NCBI GenBank assembly: GCA_009617715.1
Contig: VTFK01000155.1
Location: 558,001-622,000, forward strand
Reading direction: 5' to 3'
DNA: 64,000 bases
DNA from: Plectrocnemia conspersa
Lineage: Eukaryota; Arthropoda; Insecta; Trichoptera; Polycentropodidae
This document shows positions 12,568 through 26,239 of this stretch, in pieces. The first letter of the stretch is position 1. Each line of letters starts with the position of its first letter. The notes under the pieces were generated by a model. The model searched no databases and was not told where the DNA came from. It was given only the letters and a program-made list of their open reading frames with translations. Both the position numbers and the translations under genes were made by a program.

Positions 12568-15500
12568 TTAAACTCTCAAAGTGGGGTTGGTGTATCTGAC
12601 GTATTTCAAAAGGGCGTCGTTGTCTTCGCAAACTATCGGTTTCACGTGGTGACATGCTACGTCGTGCCAGTTGACTCCGTCGTTGTAGAATTGATTCAGA
12701 ACAGCGAGACAGTTTTCAGGCGCTCCTCCTTGCAACAATTCCTGTAAAAAACAATATATTTAAGTTAATAACAGTTATGATTCCATCTTATTGAACAACG
12801 CTTAGGCAATCCACGCTATACTATTGTATAAGAATAAGTCAAATAAAAGTTCAGACAGTTCAAGTAGGGTAGAAATAGGTAAGACTCACGGACAGTATTT
12901 GGGGGGCAGGGGGGGGCATTTGTAATACAGACTTAAAAAAATATGATAACTATCCTCATTGATATTATTACAGACTTCTGATATAATAGTGCTAGTCAAA
13001 GTATATTCAAACCGAATTTTGGTCAATAGGAAGGAACCCTCTTGAATTTGGCCAGAAAATGCATAACATTTAATGAAATACTATGAATCTTAATGAAATG
13101 GAAATATTAAAAAAAACGATCACTGATTAACCAACTTGACTTAAAAAGTTCCGAAACGACAAACGTTATGTAGCAGACAAGTGATAACATCAGATGCAGT
13201 AAAAGCACTGTGAAGGATTTTAGAACACTTTACATGTAGTATGTATTATACATGCTTAGAGAATAACGACGTGCACAAATATCATAAATATTTGCCGTAA
13301 TCGTCAGATATTTTTAACTGCCGGAAGATTTTTATTAAATGCTTATGAGATCATGTAAAAAAATCATTCGTTCAGTAAATTATGATATAAAATTATTATA
13401 TGTTTTTATTTGACTCACTCTTGTATATCGAGTTTATTGTTATATCTATTCTTGAATACGAATTGAATGATATTTACAAAATAAAAAAATCCAGTCATAA
13501 ACTAAGCAACACGTCTATAGCTTTTTATGTGTAATGAATATATTTTACTAGAAGTTAATTAAATATATTATATTGGCAATCGTAAGAATTTGGATTCATG
13601 TCGTTAAAAACAGACAACCGGCTTGTGAAAGCCGGTTTCACACTTCTTAGCCAATTAATTTTATATTCTAGATAGATTGCGAATATTTTGTGGATTGTAT
13701 TTAAATTTTAACTGAAATATATACCCTGTTGTCCGGTTGAGGTTGTCCGATTCCTCCATTTTCAGACCAGTCGTTTTGTTGCCTGTTTGTGGTTGGGGCT
13801 AATTTTTGGAGTACTGCGGTCCAGAACCATCCATTGGCGCGAACTGGGAGAAGATCTGGCCTATCGCAACCTTTGAAATCGCACACTCGTCCTGAAGTCC
13901 AAATATATTTGACCTGAAAGATTTAACAGTTTATCTAGAAAAGTCCTGATTCGTCGCTTTAAACTTATAAAACAAGCTTACATTTTCTCTGACTAGTTTG
14001 CTCTTGATCCATTCGTTTTCGTCTTGAGTCTCGATGGAAATCAAATCCATACACCTTTGTCTGCAATAATTGCGACCGTCCAACCAGTCTTGTTCGACGT
14101 TCTTCAAAGCCGGGTCTCTCCACGAGAAGAAGTATCCCTTACCTGTAAAATAATTAATTCCACTTTTGTATTGAGATGTAAAAAAATATTTAAAATATGA
14201 AGAATAAAGAGAATTCGCATAATTTTCAAGGTGTAAAAAATGAATGAAAGCAGCGACTGCCATTGAAACGATATGCAAAATAGCTAAAAATAATGACCGT
14301 GAAAAACACGTGAAAATTATTCGAATATGTCTATTTGAAAAAAGAGTATATTGGGATGATAAATGATGCTTTGACAGTTGGCAACCCTGTAATGTAAATT
14401 TGCGACAACCCGTTTGTAGCGAACGCCGTATCTGTTTTTTACCGCTTTCTTTTAATAAGAAACGATTAACTTTCAAAGGCTTCGATTGTTTTATAACTAC
14501 ATATTACAAATTGCTCGTGACGTTGCGAATAAAACTGCGTGAAAGTAATATTGCCATTGTTGCGCCGTCTTCAATCATATTTTTTTCCTGATTTATAATT
14601 TATCTAAGCCGCCTACTGATTTAATAAAACGCGTCTTCCTGATTTAGATGAACGTTTTTTATCGATCGTTCTTTATCTTGATCAAACCGTCTTCTAATGC
14701 GTAACACAACATAAACGCGGAACTTACACGCGAACTTAGCGCTAATGAGGAAAAGTCGTGCGACATTTCATTGAGCTAATTAAAAAGGAAAATTATTGAA
14801 CACACATTCAATATTTTATTTTTCATTTGAGCGTATGTGAGTTGCTTATAAATTAATTGACGTTTGAGAAACATGGCCATCACAAATAAATAAGTTTTGG
14901 TGTTGCCGATGAAAAATAATTTAACAATTACACATCTACATTTTTCTTAATTCACCACCAGGTGCAAGCGGTGACTTTTGATTTGAGTAATTTAATATCA
15001 TTTGTTTGTTTTTTTATATAAAATATACAATTAAATATATATTATATGTAAATTGGGTCACCAAGGTTTTATCACATTAAAAATTCAGAAAAGAAAAAGT
15101 ATATATGCTAAAATGCTATGCTGTTGTTTTGAATCTTATATTCAAGTATTGTTATAAAGTTCAGAAAATATTTATAAAATATGCTGATCCTTAGAACAAA
15201 CTTATCTATTTATAAATAGTAAATTAATTTTAGCGTCTTATAAATTTCACGTCTGATAACATAATATTTTAATAAACGTTATGCACAATTTTTGAAATTG
15301 TTCATAAAGTTTATCGATCGTATATAAAAGCATATGTTTTTAATATAATGAGTTAATCAGTGACAACGGATGATTTTCTCAACCATCTAATAATATATAA
15401 GGGGATCGCGAATATAAAATGTAAATGCCACTATATTTTCTAAGAAGATATATGCAAGTATGTTATTGAATTCATAATTTGCATTATTCATATTCGGTAA

Positions 15501-18500
15501 AATGTTACATAATGCATATGCATTTTTGCATTTTCCGACCGTGACACGACAACGGCCGCAAAACGCACAGCGAATGACAAGATTAGCGTTGACCACCAGA
15601 AAGAACAAGAGGAATTATCTCGAAGCGTATCGTCTGCCTTGGCACGTCGAGAGAGTGGATCCGTTGAACCTAAACAATAGTGTCATGCGTGCCAGGCTTC
15701 GAAATGGCTCGATTACCATTTATGAAGCTTTTATGTGGGCGCGAAAGGAGGTTGCCGAGAAGTGTGTTTAAATCGATTAAGAAGGAAGAAAACGGGCACA
15801 GGTGGGACAAAACATACACTACTTTCTTCGCTTTTTATGTGCATTCCTTCGTCACATCATGTGCAAGTGTGTGCCAGTCGCTTTCGTTATGCGTCACCGT
15901 CATTCAACATCAATCCGATATTGATAAGTATAATAATGTGATAACGTCATAGTTACGTTGCAAAGAAAAAAATCATCGTCTGGCAACACTGACATAAATT
16001 TGAATAGTCCATTTGCTGAAATGATACATGGCCGTTTTATATCATAAACGAAATATGTATTTTATTTATTTAAAAAAAAGCTACAGTATAGAAATAATGA
16101 AATATACTGCTGATTATTTTATTCAAAAGTATTGAAAACATGAATCAATATTTTTTGCTTGTTAACCTTGGATTAAATCATATTTTTGGTACTGTTTTGT
16201 CATTATTAGTTGTATGATATATTTAAAAATATTTGATTTTCTCTATGTGTTGTTTTTCAATACATATAATTTTTATTTGAGCGATAAATAAATTAAAGAC
16301 ATATTTATTACAATTAAATCAATTTTAAGACTCTATATTAAAATAATGAATTATTATTAAAAGTTTTTTTATTTAAAAATCGCTACAAAAATTATAATTT
16401 TTGTTATTGTAGTTATGCAGTTATTTTTTAATAGCCGCTATTTTGAAGCAAAATGGCAGATCAGTTTAATAAATTAACGTAAATTTAAAGTTACTGTAAC
16501 AACTCTAAAACTATGGTAGTAAATGTGTGCATTTTATATATTATATATATACAAATACTATAAGGTGAATCTGGATACACATATTTGGCAAATTTCAATG
16601 TTCTAATGTCACAACTTTTAAAACTTTCAAAGATTTAATGCGATATCTTCACTAGAAGACCCAAAATTCAGTCAATAACTATATGAGATAAAAGCAGTGG
16701 TGGAAGTGATTAATATTACGGCATATGTATCCGATATTTTATTCTTTTTTTACGTACATTTACGTATTGAAATGCTGCGAACGTTGATAATAGAACGGAC
16801 CGTTTTAGTCCAAATTTTGAAACCGCAGTTTTTTGTAATAGCAATGAAACGGTTAGAATTGTCCGTTAATTGAATAGACATTATGTTTTTTAATTTTATT
16901 GAAAAGTTCTCCAATTACTCTGTTTTAAAACGCAAAGACGTTATAAAAGTACTGTCATCAAAAAAATTACTGTAATTACTGTGATTGATCGATTTTTCAA
17001 TCATAACTGTTAATTAGTAAAGTCAACTTTAATTTAATTAAAATATAATTGTCTTTATTTAAGATAACTGCTGTTTTTAGTGTAGTTAACTAAGATCATT
17101 ATTCAGTCTGATCAACCACTTTATTGAAATGGCGGCTATTTAAAAAGAATGTAACCTTTTTTTGAAAATCATATGTATTCGATTTTACAGAGAACATTCA
17201 TAATGCATTATGTTTTAAAAATCATAAATACTATTGTTGTCTTCATAAATACCAACAATAGATAAAAATAAAACTAAAAATTTAAGTTTTTATATTATAA
17301 AACAGATAATATAATAATTTCTGACTGCATAATTAAGTTATTAATCAAACTCAAATTACTGACCGAATTAATACAGGTGAAAAAAAACTTTTTCTCTATA
17401 AATATGATTATTCTACAGCACAATAAAAAAATTCACACACAGAAATAAACCTGATTTTTGCGATCAGTTCTAGGGGTTACATTTTTTGTTATAGTCGTTT
17501 TTATTAATGTTTTTCATTATTTCGCTAAAATTAAGCTTGACACATTTTGCCACCTAGTTTTAATTACTTGATGTATATGTAAAACTATATATTATTAGTT
17601 TTCTAATGTATAGTTTTTTTTCGTTGCCCATTTATACAATAGGATGCAATAATATACATTTAATTTAAATAAATAATTGTTATAAAAAAATATATGGCAG
17701 ATCAGATAGTTAAATAGTTATTCCAAAAAACTAAGTAAAAATAATAATCATAAGTAAAATGAAAAGCTATTATTAAATATATACATTACAACAATAAGAA
17801 AAAAACTGTAAGTGTATAAAAAAAAATCAGAGAATTTTTAAACCAACACTTAAAAAAGTTATAATGTTGGTTAATTATTTTAAATTAATTAAGTATACAT
17901 CATATTACTCAATCGTAACAATGAAATTAAAAAGATAATTAAAAAATAGCAAATTGAATTATTATGTGGTATAATTGTTGTACTGTAAATTATTAACAGG
18001 TCACTTGAATAATAGAAAAATAACTATATAGAATACATCACATTATAATTAATTATAAACCATGTATAAAAATAAATCCGAAACGTATATATCTCAAGCA
18101 CACCTGAGTTTATATTTAGAGTTCTTTTTTTATGAATGGTTATTTAAATACATAACTGGTTGAGATATTTTTTATCATAACTCTTCTCTTTGGTACCGTT
18201 TGTTCGCTGCCACACCTTGTGGGAGTGTGTTCATTGTTTGAACAAAAAATATGTACTTTGTCGGAACATTAACAGGATCTGCCCATGGCCGTTGGAATGC
18301 AAACTAAAGACGCTTTCGGTTTTTTGTCTTCCTAATGAGTTTCGCAAACGAAAGCCGATAAAAGCTATCTGACGTGCATTCCAATTCGACGCTTCTTCGT
18401 AGGAAACGAAAAATTTTCATTATTCCGCGCACTTTGTAAATTTTATTGGCACTTTCGCTTTTTTCTGTTAAAATCGAAAGCTGTCATTTTATTGGGTCAG

Positions 18501-19097
18501 GAAATCAATATTGTCAGCGAACAAATCAGACGAAAGACCGCAAAAGCACGTAATTAATACAAATCAATTGCGATCGAGAAAAATTAATATATCTTTTGAA
18601 TTAAAAAAGGTTTCATGCAAATGTACGATACTTTCTTCGACCTGCTGTACAAAAACCTGACTTATTGTGACTCAATGGGGTCACAATATTTTTTCGCTCA
18701 AGCCTTTCGCAAACGGATTAAGCGATGTGTGTATAATATACTAAACATACGCTAATTGCTTTTTTATTAGCACGCGTTAAAACGCTTCGGAATGAAAGTT
18801 GAGCAAAAAAATAAACACATTCACACACATCTATCGAATGGAGGAGCTCTTACATTCTCACAGATTTACAGTAATTAATGACAATAGTAACACAATAATG
18901 AAAAATATGCATTCGATTATTAGCATGTGAAGGAAAGTTCAATAAGAAAAAAACTCACCGTCTGCTCTTCTTTCATGGATAGCTCTTTGAGCGCATAGAT
19001 TTGGCACTGGGGGTTCAAGGATTCTTCCATTGGCAAATTGAGCATAAGCTGCCGCACACAACGTCGCAAATAACACTAATCCCGTCAAAACCTTCAT
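12568..19097 (-). CDS. slf: Schlaff-type secreted C-type lectin
   Basis: Four coding exons: 18959-19097, 13982-14142, 13725-13913 and 12568-12741. All junctions are GT-AG and phase-consistent, giving 220 residues. Residues 1 to about 20 form a signal peptide (MKVLTGLVLFATLCAAAYA). The C-type lectin domain follows, with GYFFSWRDP, YCRQRCMDLISIET, DFKGCDRPDLLP and NGWFWTAVLQKLAPTT. A QPD triplet is at 159-161, ENC at 172-174, WHD at 188-190, and the last domain cysteines are at 193 and 201. QPD sits at the position that often favours galactose, and WHD replaces the canonical WND, so sugar and calcium binding are uncertain. The protein closely resembles Drosophila Schlaff (Clect27), an extracellular protein needed for cuticle layer cohesion. 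It should act in the apical extracellular matrix of the epidermis. Intron 1 (14143-18958) is long and holds no recognised gene. Confidence 0.95.
14143..18958. other. slf intron 1, no embedded gene recognised
   Basis: AT-rich intron of 4.8 kb. A less AT-rich patch at 15500-15950 has overlapping open frames (15502-15771 on +) with no known domain. A tggcaacactga motif at about 15972 resembles the motif upstream of Csp. Another less AT-rich patch is at 18190-18400. An enhancer role is possible but nothing specific is visible. Confidence 0.5.
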
Positions 19098-19493
19098 TTT
19101 TATAACTGAAAATATACGCAAATTGTTAAATATAATGTGAGTTGATTTTGGAACGCTTATAATTAATAAAAAAAAATATGTGTTTTATCAATGGTAGTAA
19201 CGATTTAAAACATTTAGGATATTTCGCTTAATATTTTTTATGTAAAATTAATGGAAACTTAATACAAATTGAAAAACAAAATTGAATTTTAATATTTATA
19301 GAATAAATTGTTAATAATAAAGGCAAAATATAACCATAATAAATTAAATAAAGCTAATGATATCTGCGATTACCAAAATTTTGATGATAGATAATAAACA
19401 AATTTATTATGAATAATTCGTTGATATTTATTAAACTATAACAGTATGTATATTATAGCACTGTATGTATGCATATATTGTGTGTGATGTTAC

Positions 19494-19565
19494 CTTTGAT
19501 TTTAATCACAGGTAATATATTATAACAATAAACACTACACACCGTCCGAGAGCGCTAGAAGAACT
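19494..19565 (-). other. Predicted 5' non-coding exon of slf
   Basis: The slf start codon exon begins after an acceptor (tattttcag) at 19106-19108, only 8 bases before the ATG. A non-coding first exon is therefore needed. A donor (aaag then gtaaca) lies at 19492-19494, and an initiator-like ccagttc places the first base at 19565. This gives a leader exon of about 72 bases and an intron at 19106-19493. Confidence 0.6.
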
Positions 19566-19600
19566 GGCAGGTGTTATTAAGTCACCCCTATTTATAGCAG
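19561..19600 (-). promoter_or_regulatory. slf core promoter: TATA box and initiator
   Basis: On the minus strand a TATA box (ctataaatagggg, TATAAATA at 19589-19596) lies 31 bases upstream of the A of an initiator-like ccAgttc at 19565. This is the canonical insect TATA-Inr distance. The combination is typical of tightly timed genes such as cuticle genes and fits the lectin it precedes. Confidence 0.7.
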
Positions 19601-19699
19601 GTTTCGAGACTGAGCTGATGGGGACAGGCACAACCGCCGACTGAAGATGCTGCCACCGGCTTTTGACTTGAGGAACACGTACATTCATTCAACAGCGTG

Positions 19700-22600
19700 G
19701 TATATATACGGGCAGTTGTCCTCAAACGCTTCTAATGACCGATATTTTGAAATAATAACAATATCATTGGTATAATCCGCTTTTCAACATTTCACAATAA
19801 CACATTAATAAATATTTCATTGAAATTTAATAATAATAAATATTTCATATTGATTTTAAATCGTTAAACTTGAATAACATCATTTTATCATTCGAGTGTC
19901 GCGCTTACGCGCGTCGATCTCTCCGCAAATTTTGAGAACGAAAATTGATTGAAACGAACGTTTTTTACAAGTTTTTTAACGTTTATCGTTAATTTTATGC
20001 TTTTAGAATATTTTGTCCGTAACCATTCAGGTTTTGCGAATATTTACCGGTCCGCTTGTGCAATTTTTTTAAGAAGTTCAACAAACTCTGCGCTGTTTAT
20101 TAAGTTTAAAAAAACTTGTAGTGTTACTTATCCATCTGGTGACAGTTTCAATTAACATTCCTATGTATATGTAATATAATATGTTATGTCGTTATTGAAT
20201 AATAACCGCACGATTATTTCATTCCAAAAATTATTGGTAAAAAAGTATATTTAAAGATCCCTGGCTTTTTAATGGCTTAAAGCGTTCAATCATTATAAGC
20301 CTTTAGGGCACCTAAACTGGTGGCATGATTAAGTTTCTGTAAAAACAACAGCCTCGGGTGAAAAGGTTTTCGATGAGCAATTGTGATTTGGTAATAAATT
20401 ATTAATATTATATAAACGCTAAATGTCCATTTAAACACGATTGTTTATTAGTCATGGAAGAAATAAGATAAATTATATAAACAACAAAACAATTATATTA
20501 TAAATATGTAACGTGTTATATACTATTTACTAAACAATCAAATTAGCACTTAATATTTTGTTAATTATAATACACAAGTTTTTAGTTTTTTAACTGATAT
20601 TATAACCACTAACGTTTTATTTTCTTGTAAACACAAAATAGAATATAAAAATATTTTCTTTTCTGGTTAAAATAATAGATTTAAAATTCTGTTTGTAGAA
20701 GATAATAAGATTTTAAAGTATCGCGTCGATAATACATAGTTTTTGATAAATCTAATATGATTTCCTCTCTGACTTCTCATCTATACTACTCGTATTGACA
20801 ATAAATAAAATTGAGCTTTTAGATTTTGAGAACCAATCTGATTTAATTTTAATAAATTGCGAAATAAGCCTGGCTGCATTCTTTTATCTTCGTTGCAACT
20901 CTCTGCGCCAACAAAATTCTATTGAATAATTCTCCATAGATATATTGACGATCACTGTCATAAAATCTTGGTGGATCCATAACATGGTTTTCATCCCACA
21001 CGTTTTACGGTCACCGGTCTTTTATTCATTAATTCCGGAATTCAAGTGGATACGATCTTTATGGATTTTCCTGCGAAAACTCTCAAATCTTTTCTTTCCT
21101 TCTGATTTTCTGTTTATTCAAAAGTGATTTTGAGTTATGGTGAGATGAGTGTTTCACCCCTTCTGGAGATCCGCAAGATTCCATCTTAGGAACACTGTTG
21201 CTTATATTATTCACAGACGACATAGACACGGCCATTTTAAACTCACTCAAGGTATACAAAAGCATCTGAACGATTTCCGATTCGTGGAAACGCTCGGTAA
21301 CGAGCATTTTACTATTATATTTATTAATTAATATATTTTTAATGATATTTTTAAAGCCTAATTAAAATATTTCGCTTGAAATATGATTTCAGAAAATATG
21401 TCGCAACGGTGGCTAAATTTTTAGTATTTCAATTGACCTAAAAACTTATCTTATGTGCCCGTATGAGCTAACCTGACTTTTCCTATCATATTTCACCCTC
21501 ATTTATGTTTTGACTGTTATCAACATATTTTTTTTGCTTTTTGATTTTTAACCAATTGTTCTTAACGGCCGGAATTAATAATTAAGTGAGTGATATTTGC
21601 TTATTTAAGAAAAACAATACAAATTATACATTATCGCTAAATAACTATTTTTCTTTTCCATTATTCTTGCTAGATACGTCATATGTATTAAATTAAAATA
21701 AAAATGCGTCTTAAATACTTTTTATTTAAATCTGCTTTGATGTTACCTATTGATGAAATTAACTTTACTGGACTTATTTTATGTAGACAAAATTAAAAAT
21801 CAATCAATCAAGAATTAGCCATTAACGTCATGAAATCATCATATTATTATAAAATAGTTTCTCCTCACTTGATCAAACGCTAGCTCACTGTTTTTCTTTG
21901 AAATTTTTTAGGACACGTCTACATTTACTTTTCATTTTTACAAGATAATTATTTTGATATGCTATAATGTAAAGAATTATTTTTGTCTATATAAATTTGT
22001 CATATCGTTAAAATCATATAGGCCGAGGTCTAAGAACAATTTTGAATTTGGTATTAAATATACAATAGTTATGGTTAAAAGAAAACCTCTAGACTGTATC
22101 TAAGATATAAAGATATAAAATGTGAAATATATTATATAAAATTGTGTGAAAATTAAATTATTTTTTTACTCAATTCACTCACCAACCTGTTTATTACTAT
22201 TTTACTATATAAACGAAACTTTAAAACATACACCGCATGCTCTTGAAACATTCCCACGAACGACACGAAGCATTTCAATAAATTTCCCATTGGGTCACAC
22301 GCGTACTCAAATGAAAAAAATAAATAATAATTTTGGCACGTGACCAAAATCAATAAGACGAGTTCCATCCATATAACCAAGGTTTTCCACTGACTTGGCA
22401 GTTGAACGAAGTCTCATTAAAGGTTGTCAGTACAATTAATTAGCATACTAAGTGTTAGTTTAAGGATTTCTAATTATACTTTTTATAATTTATATAACCT
22501 TTTACGCTCAAGTCCTATAAGAATTGTCTATAGAAAAATTATTTCCGTTGCGTACATAGCAACTCATGCTCTACTGCGCTTGACCCGGTAGAGGAGTCTG

Positions 22601-22950
22601 TGACAGACTTTCGACGTTTCGGAACTTCCTACTCTATTCGTCCATTTGCTAAAGTGACAGGTATGCATCAACGCAACTGAACCTTTATTTCATAATAATA
22701 TACTAAAGGTTTAACCACCTCACGGCTAAAAAAACATAAAACATGTTTTATATAATGTGGGCGATTTTTACTTAGTCAGAAACGGACTGTGATTGGAACA
22801 AAACGTTTGATGTAAATGATCATATTTTAATTATTTAGAGGGGTTTTGTGCTATTTATATTTAACATTTGTTTTAATTTTGCTTCTATGCATTATGATTT
22901 ACGGTTTTTTTTCAATGGGTTTAAACTGAAACACCTAGTGGTGAAGGTCA
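19700..22950. other. Intergenic stretch, no gene recognised
   Basis: AT-rich DNA with short open frames on both strands (for example 19949-20155, 21083-21307 and 22153-22380) that show no domain, splice-site pairing or composition typical of coding sequence here. Confidence 0.45.
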
Positions 22951-22956
22951 TGAGAA

Positions 22957-23095
22957 TTATCAATTTTGGATTTGGTGAAGGTACTGCTAGTCAAAGAACT
23001 GTATGACGTTGGTTCGAAAATCTTCCAACTGGCGATACAATTCTTAAAACACGATCCCCGTGGAAATCTTACTGTTGAAGCTAATTTAAAAACTG
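22957..23095 (+). pseudogene. Mariner-like transposase relic (N-terminal HTH part)
   Basis: The plus strand reads INFGFGEGTASQRTV, a stop, then RWFENLPTGDTIL. After a frame change it reads GNLTVEANLKT. This follows the order of a mariner transposase second helix-turn-helix (FGEGTxSxRTVxRWFxxFxxGD), then the region before the GRP linker. It carries at least one stop and one frameshift and has no DDD catalytic part nearby, so it is a dead fragment. No terminal inverted repeats were found around it. Confidence 0.6.
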
Positions 23096-23099
23096 ACAA

Positions 23100-25090
23100 A
23101 AATATAAAAACAGGAACGTTTCAAAGCCTGTTCTAAATTTATTCAATTATAGGGTGTTTTAATTATGTTTATTAAAACTGCAACTTTTCTAGAAATCAAG
23201 ACACCCGATAAAAACTCATTAACTGTTTATAACAGAGGTTCATATATTCTCAATTGTGAACATTTAAAAATAAAAACGTCCACAAAAAAATATATAAGGG
23301 GTCTAAAGAAATACAACTGCTTATTGGCTGTGATTTCTGTACATAATATAGTCTCGATTGCTTTTAATAAAATACTCAAAATGAAGTATATATTTGCTAA
23401 AATGATATTGATTTTAGACATATGTATATTACTGAATTAACACTGTATTGCCAGCAATGTTAGTTTAGAATGGTCATTAAGTAGTAAATCGCCAAGTAGG
23501 TCAGCTGTTGATCTATATAATATTTCCATGCATGATTTATTGTCGATTGAGCTAGTTCTCCGTTGATTTTTGAACAGGTTCGATCCTAGTTAGTGAATAA
23601 AATATGACAGGGATGGTGGTAGAAAGAAGTACATGCGCTTGGTCGCGCATTCCGCGAAGTACGTGATTCTTGAAACGTAATGCTTAAATATAGGGCATCA
23701 TTCTTAGATGACGGAAAAACTCCATTGATTGACTCATGTGGATATCGGCTTTCACCTTCGATGCGTGAGCACATGCGTGAATTACGTGATTACATAAATG
23801 ACTGCATTTACGACATCCCTATCGGAAGAAATGGACGCCGTCGGCCAAGACCGTCGCCTTGGCCTTTGTGTATATCCACTTTCGTAAAAGGGGTGTTGCT
23901 TTTTCGTTTGGTTGTCACGGTACAAGGTCACCAGGCGATTTCTTATAAATGTTATTATGATAGCCAGCCGATTCGATTACGACATACTATCGCTGCGCGT
24001 GTGACCGATCAGCAGTGATGAAACCGAACAAGTTATGTTATAGAAATTATATAATTCGAATGCAGTTGCAGTTGTGACGATTTTCGTAAAAGGCGGAAAG
24101 TTTTGAGCGAAAACGAGATTTTTTTCGATAGAGTGGCCCCGAGGTCATCCGCTTCGAGGTCGTGGCGTATGGCATTCCTGGCGCTAAAGATGATCCTCAA
24201 TAATATTACGTTTTCACCAATATTTAATTAAAATGCGCTAATGAGTGCTAAATTTTTTTACCATATATTGGAAATTTTAGTTTAAATTTGAGTCATGCAA
24301 TAACCACGTTTTCTATTGATTTTATGTCTAATAATAATAGCCAAATGGCTACTGGTAGCTGACAGAGCTACTTTGCAATATAGCTGGCAGTGCTATTTGT
24401 GATTTTATCAATAAAAAATGCGCTACACTGCCAATTGAACCTTACCCAAATTAAATTCATTGCTCTGTCAAATGGAATCTTACTTGTTTTTTTATATAAT
24501 CGTTTATTAAAATATTAAAAATACGGGAAAATTTATTCATTAAAATGAAATAAAGTTTCTGGTTTATAACCATTTTTTAGTTGACAATAGGAAATGAAAA
24601 AGTAAAAATCGACAAATACAATAGTAATGATAATATAATATTATATAAATAATAGAAAAAATAAAATTTATTACTAACCAATTAATTGGAAAACTGGAGG
24701 TACTAAAAATAAATAAATTTATACCTCTAAACAGTTATAATCAACCATGTTTCCTCCGAGCTGTGTACAAGGCGCCTTTAGCACTTAGAAAAAAAATACT
24801 AAAAAAAAAGAGAACAAATGAAAATATTATAATACAAAATAAAAATACACAATACAATACAAAAATTGAGAACTAACAAAAAAATTTCTAAATTTGTATT
24901 ATTATAGAAATTAAAAAAAAGGTTGAAAATTACAAAAGTTTTTAATTATGTTTTAAATTTCATTATCATTTGTATACTATCATTTACGAAATACACCTAT
25001 TTGTATTTTTTCTGATATCAATATGTTTATAAATTTTCATTTGCATTATATTTTTTATTTGTTTTTAGTTTATTACGTCTTTAAATTTTC
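23100..25090. other. Intergenic stretch, no gene recognised
   Basis: Contains an open frame at 23680-24018 (+) in a less AT-rich patch (23580-24190). It reads through low-complexity arginine- and proline-rich sequence and matches nothing I know. The patch could be a decayed repeat. 24250-25090 is AT-rich and featureless. Confidence 0.4.
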
Positions 25091-25210
25091 ATGGGTGCAT
25101 TTAACAGGGAATTATTTTAAGAGATATGTGCATTTAAATAATAATTTTGTTCCATAAAACGAATTGTTTCTGCATTACAATAATAAAAAATGAGCGGTCA
25201 ATAAATGCAT
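25090..25210 (+). repeat. Dispersed repeat, partner of 61655-61740
   Basis: The series catttaacagggaattatttt, atatgtgcatttaaata, then tccataaaacgaattgttt and ctgcatta recurs at 61660-61735. There it forms one arm of a palindrome. The present copy lacks the second arm, so it is a partial MITE copy. Confidence 0.6.
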
Positions 25211-25311
25211 CTATGTTTGATAGAAAATAATATATTTAGCAACATTTTATTTGTAGTGTGACCTAAAACGAATAATATGTGCATTAAAATAAATAAGCGT
25301 TGCTGTAACCA

Positions 25312-25394
25312 ACGACCGAAATTAAGCAACATTGGGCCCGGTCGGTACTTGGATGGGTGACCGCTTGTTGACACACTAGGTATCGTTGGCCATA
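25312..25394 (+). pseudogene. 5S rRNA-derived sequence, 5'-truncated
   Basis: The segment matches the 3' two-thirds of animal 5S rRNA: accgaaattaagcaacattg, then gtcggtacttggatgggtga and ccgc, ending with tatcgttggcca, which corresponds to the 3' strand of the terminal stem. The first 40-odd bases of 5S rRNA, which form the 5' strand of that stem, are missing. The internal Pol III control region (A box, intermediate element and C box) is kept almost intact. It is therefore a pseudogene or the head of a 5S-derived SINE, not a functional 5S gene. It follows directly after a MITE-like repeat (25090-25210). Confidence 0.75.
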
Positions 25395-26020
25395 ATGCGA
25401 CAAGTTATTAGGTAACTATAACAAGTTTTTAATTTAACTATTGGACGAGTTAGGTCCGAGCGAGCTTTGGTCAGAACACTAAACACCCCATGAATAACTC
25501 TATTCAAAACTTACATTACATAAATGATTTAATATATGAATTATTGAACTCGAGGGAACTTATTGTAATAATATATAATATAAAATATTGCTCAATAGTT
25601 ATGTATATTATTTAATAGGTATTTTAAATGGTTTGTATGCGGTCAATCTTGATGCCAATTTATATAATCCTCTTTTTAAAAAGAGAGTTATTTATGGGGT
25701 GTTCACTGTTTTGACTAACTCTCGCTCGCTACCACTCGCTCTCGCGCTTCATTTTCTATTGCTTTATTTTAATTTTCCATTTATTAAAATATTTTTTGTA
25801 AAGATTTTTGTAACTTAATTGCAATTGATTTAAGACCGTAAGAACTATTTATGACAGCTGTATCTTCAACGTACAACGATAAGTCAGTATTTTTTAAATG
25901 GGAATGTCATTATTAACGGTTCAAACAAAATACCCTGCGTGACTCCAACTAGAATTTTACGCGGTATCGAGCGCTTATTATTTAGCAAAACAACATAGCT
26001 TCGACAATTCGGGTATGAGT

Positions 26021-26231
26021 AGTGGCGTAGCACTAAAAAATAAGTACCCTCTTTTGAGCTCATGTGAACCCGAAGACGTTTACTCTAGATATTTGCATTG
26101 TGCAGTGTACCGTTTAAAATTGTGGTGACAATGACTATGTAATTAAACACAAATAAATTTGAACAGATTTTATAACATATCGTACCGGAAAACAACGCTC
26201 TTGGGCGTTCTGGCTCCACTACACCACTGGT
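26021..26231. mobile_element. Small MITE-like element with agtggcgtag ends
   Basis: The left end reads agtggcgtagcact. The right end, on the opposite strand, reads cagtggtgtagtggagcc. The first ten matched bases differ at one position. The ends are about 210 bases apart. They resemble the perfect ends of the element at 48637-48904. The target-site duplication is not clear, so the borders are tentative. Confidence 0.4.
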
Positions 26232-26239
26232 TGCATAAT

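Noticed and set aside
15502..15952. Possible nested gene in slf intron 1
   Set aside because: Three overlapping frames with no recognisable domain, splice partner or consistent codon pattern.
23570..23600. ggttcgatcctag as a tRNA B box
   Set aside because: No A box or foldable acceptor stem at the right distance.
23680..24018. 112-residue open frame
   Set aside because: No domain, and the low-complexity arginine- and proline-rich part suggests chance or a decayed repeat.
25312..25394. Functional 5S rRNA gene
   Set aside because: The first 40-odd bases are missing, so the terminal stem cannot form.
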